Positions 61,445 to 64,000 of a DNA stretch of 64,000 nt are shown here, piece by piece. The stretch is taken from contig NC_067208.1 of NCBI RefSeq assembly GCF_026262505.1, positions 19,353,962 through 19,417,961 on the forward strand, in the 5' to 3' direction. The notes beneath the pieces were generated by a model. That model saw only the letters and a program-made list of their open reading frames with translations, searched no databases and had not been told where the DNA came from. Source of the DNA: Trichomonas vaginalis G3 (taxonomy: Eukaryota; Parabasalia; Trichomonadida; Trichomonadidae). The position numbers were made by a program, and so were the translations under genes. Position 1 is the stretch's first letter. The number at the start of each line of letters is the position of its first letter.

Positions 61445-62355
61445 TTATAAGCGTTTTACATGGTAAACATTGTGAATTCGTGAAATTCTAAACAATTTCG
61501 TAGCTTCTATTTCTTCTGTCAGTACATCGAATGTTTTAACAATGCCGAAGGTTTTCTTTATATTTCTTCTTGACATCTGAAGAAGGAAATCGTCAGCTGT
61601 TGGATAGTTTTTGTTTAGAAATGTCAACATGTCCATTTTATCTTCTGCTGGTTTCTCTGCCTCCCTCTTTAAGTCAGCATAGTCGTTTCGCATACGTTCT
61701 ATCTCTTTGACGGAGTAGTTATATTTCCTAATTGCTGCTTTACATTTTGAACATTGTGGGTTCATTTTTGCGTTATATTCTGAAACCTTACCTGCTAGTA
61801 TGACTAAGGCGTCAATTTTCTCTTTAACTCAAAAGTTGCGGGTTTTTATCTGTTCATTCCATATCTTACCTCTTTCTATCTTTATCTCTTATCTGCATAC
61901 ACATTCAGCAACTAACGAAACAAAGTTGTCGTAGGTCTTAAACTCCCCAGATTGTATATGTCAGAGATGTTCTTATATACCATATCGCAATCTTTGTCCA
62001 TGACTTTGTGGTTGCAATGAAATCCAAGAAACTCATAGTTACCTTTCGTATGAACTTCTTTATTTCTACTGAGTCAGTTGCTTTGACTTCTATTTCATCG
62101 AATTCAGGAATAGTGAGCTTTTGTTGCTGAATTTCAGGCAATTTGGGTAAATGGTCAATAATATCCTGCATTTCATAAAGATTCTTCATTTGTTTCATCT
62201 TTCGCACAACAGTCCAAAGTACTTGTTAAAAGTTCTTGCTTTATCTTCTGGATTTTTGTTTCGAAAGTATATGAAGAAGGAATGAAGCTTTTCATCTCTA
62301 CTAACATTGAAGTTGGGTTCATGACTAACGAGTTTGGTGCTGTTGTTGCTAACAT
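61445..62355 (-). pseudogene. 304-residue iteron-flanked protein, Maverick 2 copy, broken
   Basis: Starts MLATTAPNSLVMNPTSMLVE and ends YHVKRL, as in element 1. The first 90 residues differ at about eight places. The last stretch before YHVKRL reads ISRIHNV in place of VMNHRNI. Broken, about four or five breaks. See the element 1 copy at 26404-27318 for domains. Confidence 0.6.
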
Positions 62356-62440
62356 GTTCTTACAATAAAAAATAAAAAAATATTTTTTTAAAAAAACCAA
62401 CTTTATTTTTTATTTCGGGAAAACTCATGACAAATTCAAG

Positions 62441-62642
62441 AGGGTAGAAAAGAGGTTAGAAAAGAGGTTATATCTAACCTTCTACCCTAAAATATTTTTG
62501 CGAATTCATGAGTTTTGGTTGAAAGAATACGGTGGAGCCAAAAGTGGCTCGACCTCAAAACAAGCATTTTCTGTATAAATTCATGAAAATTCAAGAGGGT
62601 AGAAAAGAGGTTAGAAAAGAGGTTAGATATACCCATCTACCC
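62441..62642. repeat. Two iteron arrays upstream of the 304-residue gene of Maverick 2
   Basis: Arrays at 62441-62489 and 62596-62642 each hold 12-bp units GAGGGTAGAAAA and GAGGTTAGAAAA followed by an inverted half (TATATCTAACC or GATATACCC, then TCTACCCT). The arrangement is identical to that of element 1 (two arrays before the gene, one inverted after). The palindrome GCTGAATTCAGC again lies just outside. Between the arrays is a short stretch with GGAGCCAAAAGTGGCTC, a small hairpin. Confidence 0.78.
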
Positions 62643-62717
62643 TAAATTATATTTTTGCTGAATTCAGCAACAAAATTCAAATTGTAAACGGTTTAATAGA
62701 AAAAGTGTTATTTTTTC

Positions 62718-62912
62718 ATGTCCGAAGACTCGAAGGTGCAACACTTCCAAAATACCGACGAACTCAGAAGAGCAGCATGGCAGTATGTTCTTGACAACTT
62801 CTTTGAGTTCTCCAGGAACACCTTGGAAAATGCTGAAGAACTCCGACACAGAGAATTTGGAGAAATTGCACTCCAATACTACCTTGACAAACAAAGGGTA
62901 AACAAAGGGTAA
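62718..62912 (+). CDS. Unknown 64-residue helical protein, Maverick 2 copy
   Basis: Differs from 25673-25867 by about one residue. At the stop the 11-bp unit AAACAAAGGGT is present in one more copy than in element 1. A variant of the second-class promoter motif (AAAAAGTGTTATTTTTTC) precedes the ATG. Confidence 0.55.
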   Translation: MSEDSKVQHFQNTDELRRAAWQYVLDNFFEFSRNTLENAEELRHREFGEIALQYYLDKQRVNKG

Positions 62913-62963
62913 ACAAAGGGTAAAATAAGACTAAAAACTTAACGTTTAAAAAGTGACATTTTT

Positions 62964-63161
62964 ATGAGCTCCGAGTCACCGAGAAAACTTGGTCAGATGT
63001 TAGCAGCTTACTTCCCTGAGGAGGATGGAAGCGTTACATACGTAAGGTTCAAAACAACGAACCTGGAATTGCGTACAAATTCGCAATTACATGACCATGG
63101 AAGAGTACGAAAGGTTCCTACAAGAGAAACCAGCTCTAAACAACTCAGAAAGAAAGAGTAA
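62964..63161 (+). pseudogene. Unknown 66-residue protein, Maverick 2 copy, broken
   Basis: Starts MSSESPRKLGQMLAAYFPEE as in the gene at 25432-25632. Broken, about two breaks. Confidence 0.5.
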
Positions 63162-63190
63162 AAAGTTTAACTCGTAATTGTTTATTTTTT

Positions 63191-63767
63191 TTACTTGTAT
63201 GGGCAAGCTGCAAGAATGAAGTCGACTATCTCGGTTTTGTCTTGACGAGCTGGACTGCTCTTGCGAGTACGTCTGTTTTGCGGTCTCCAGCTGGTGTCTG
63301 ACCTTTCGTAATTGCGCATGTTCTTGAGAGCTCCAACTGTAAATGGTTGTAGGATGAAGAGTCTCTCAGACTGCTTGAGGTAGTCTTCACGGTCACGAAC
63401 CGAATCTGTGGTACGAGTCGAATCGGTCGATTTGAGGGAAGAGAGTGAGAGCCTGTCTTCTTCCATTGGGGTAGTTAGCATACTCTTTGCGTAAGCGGTT
63501 CAGACCTTCCTCGAACTCTTGTCTCTCTTGGATTGAGATTGGAATTGTGGGGCAGGGTTTTGCATAAACATCCAAGGGTTGGGGAAGTAAGGCATAGGCT
63601 GAGGAGGAGGGTAGTTCGGGAAGCTTGTGGTGGGGTAGTAACATTGAGGTGAAATTGGTAGTAAATCGGAGGTACTTGCTGGAACTGAGTTGCTGGGAGA
63701 CTGTTGTGGTTTGCAGCTTTCGGTTCTCTGGTTGGGATATGGGCTCGGTTGGTGGGACGTCGGACAT
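63191..63767 (-). pseudogene. Pro/Gln/Tyr-rich protein, Maverick 2 copy, broken
   Basis: Ends DFILAACPYK and starts MSDVPPTEP, like 24825-25403. Broken, with several breaks in the low-complexity half. Confidence 0.55.
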
Positions 63768-64000
63768 CTGTTTGTGCTTTAACCGTCGGAAGGAAAAACC
63801 TTTCCTGTCGAAGGAAAACCTTTCCTGTCGGAAGGAAAAAACTTTTCTGTCGGAAGGAAAAACTTTTTCTGAAGTTCGACCAAAAGTTCTCAATTTTCGA
63901 AAATTTGAATGGTTTACGGACGGACAACTGGAAGAGTTCTTCCTGTCGTCGGGAAAATTTTTTCCAGTTGTCGGGAAAATTTTTTCCAGTTGTCGGGAAA
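63768..64000. repeat. Iteron-like region of Maverick 2, cut by the window end
   Basis: Counterpart of 24575-24824. About four units with core CCTTTCCTGTCGGAAGG lie near 63785-63870. At the edge (63945-64000) a 22-bp unit with core CCAGTTGTCGGGAAAA is repeated two to three times, more copies of this second type than element 1 shows. Confidence 0.7.

Larger units (their letters stand above)
49801..64000. mobile_element. Maverick/Polinton element 2 (continues past the window)
   Basis: Same family as element 1 in the opposite orientation, so the two elements face each other with the ends that carry the 487-residue gene. Parts in order: terminus, 487-residue protein (-), 671-residue coiled-coil protein, structural protein, major capsid, antisense small gene (-), 193-residue protein, penton, helicase, 138-residue protein, small gene (-), packaging ATPase, 304-residue gene (-), two small genes, Pro-rich gene (-) and the start of the iteron region. 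It is broken, roughly twenty breaks over 54-64 kb, while the first 4 kb look whole. Few base substitutions relative to element 1 imply a young age. Confidence 0.88.

Noticed and set aside
62441-62642. GGTTAG units as telomeric repeats
   Set aside because: The period is 12 bp, with inverted halves, inside an element; element 1 has TGTTAG in the same place.

Overview
The window looks like a contig from a parabasalid flagellate (Trichomonas/Tritrichomonas type). Host genes lack introns and lie in AT-rich spacers. Two of them end in TAATAAA, which matches the parabasalid poly(A) signal overlapping the stop. An Inr-like TCATTT lies just upstream of one start. A HYDIN-type axonemal protein implies a flagellated cell. 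The rest is dominated by two Maverick/Polinton elements, a class known to be very abundant in trichomonads. The species call is inference.

Layout. 1-13,647 is host DNA: the 3' part of a HYDIN-like gene, a small secreted thioredoxin-fold protein (-), a DYRK-like kinase, a VPS9-domain protein (-), a foldback element of about 1.3 kb (11,174-12,455) and a START-domain gene. Maverick 1 occupies 13,648-48,676. It is flanked by the 5-bp direct repeat ATACT and sits 13 bp after the START stop codon. 48,682-49,800 is a short host spacer. Maverick 2 starts at 49,801, is inverted relative to Maverick 1, and runs off the window end.

Maverick parts seen: Dam-type adenine methyltransferase, two glycine-rich amphipathic proteins, a phage-tail-fibre-like protein, retroviral-type integrase, protein-primed family-B DNA polymerase, an HNH-type protein, several unknown genes, FtsK/HerA-type packaging ATPase, SF3 helicase, penton-like minor capsid protein, double-jelly-roll major capsid protein and large structural proteins. 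I did not recognise the usual adenovirus-type protease. Left of about 27 kb nearly all genes of element 1 look whole. Right of that, reading frames are broken many times. A noisy mirror-image copy (about 35.1-40.9 kb), 6.5 kb of almost pure purine and a 25-N gap follow. That pattern looks more like a bad long read at a contig join than real decay.

Most interesting biology: in each element a 304-residue gene is bracketed by inverted arrays of a 12-bp unit. The unit sequence differs between the two elements but is consistent within each. The only dense cluster of amino-acid change I could find in the protein lies in a 7-residue stretch near its C-terminus. This suggests a DNA-binding factor co-evolving with its own sites. 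Other points are very short bidirectional promoters (16-18 bp), two promoter motif classes, oligo(A) element termini followed by hairpins of conserved fold but different sequence, and 22-bp iteron-like arrays.
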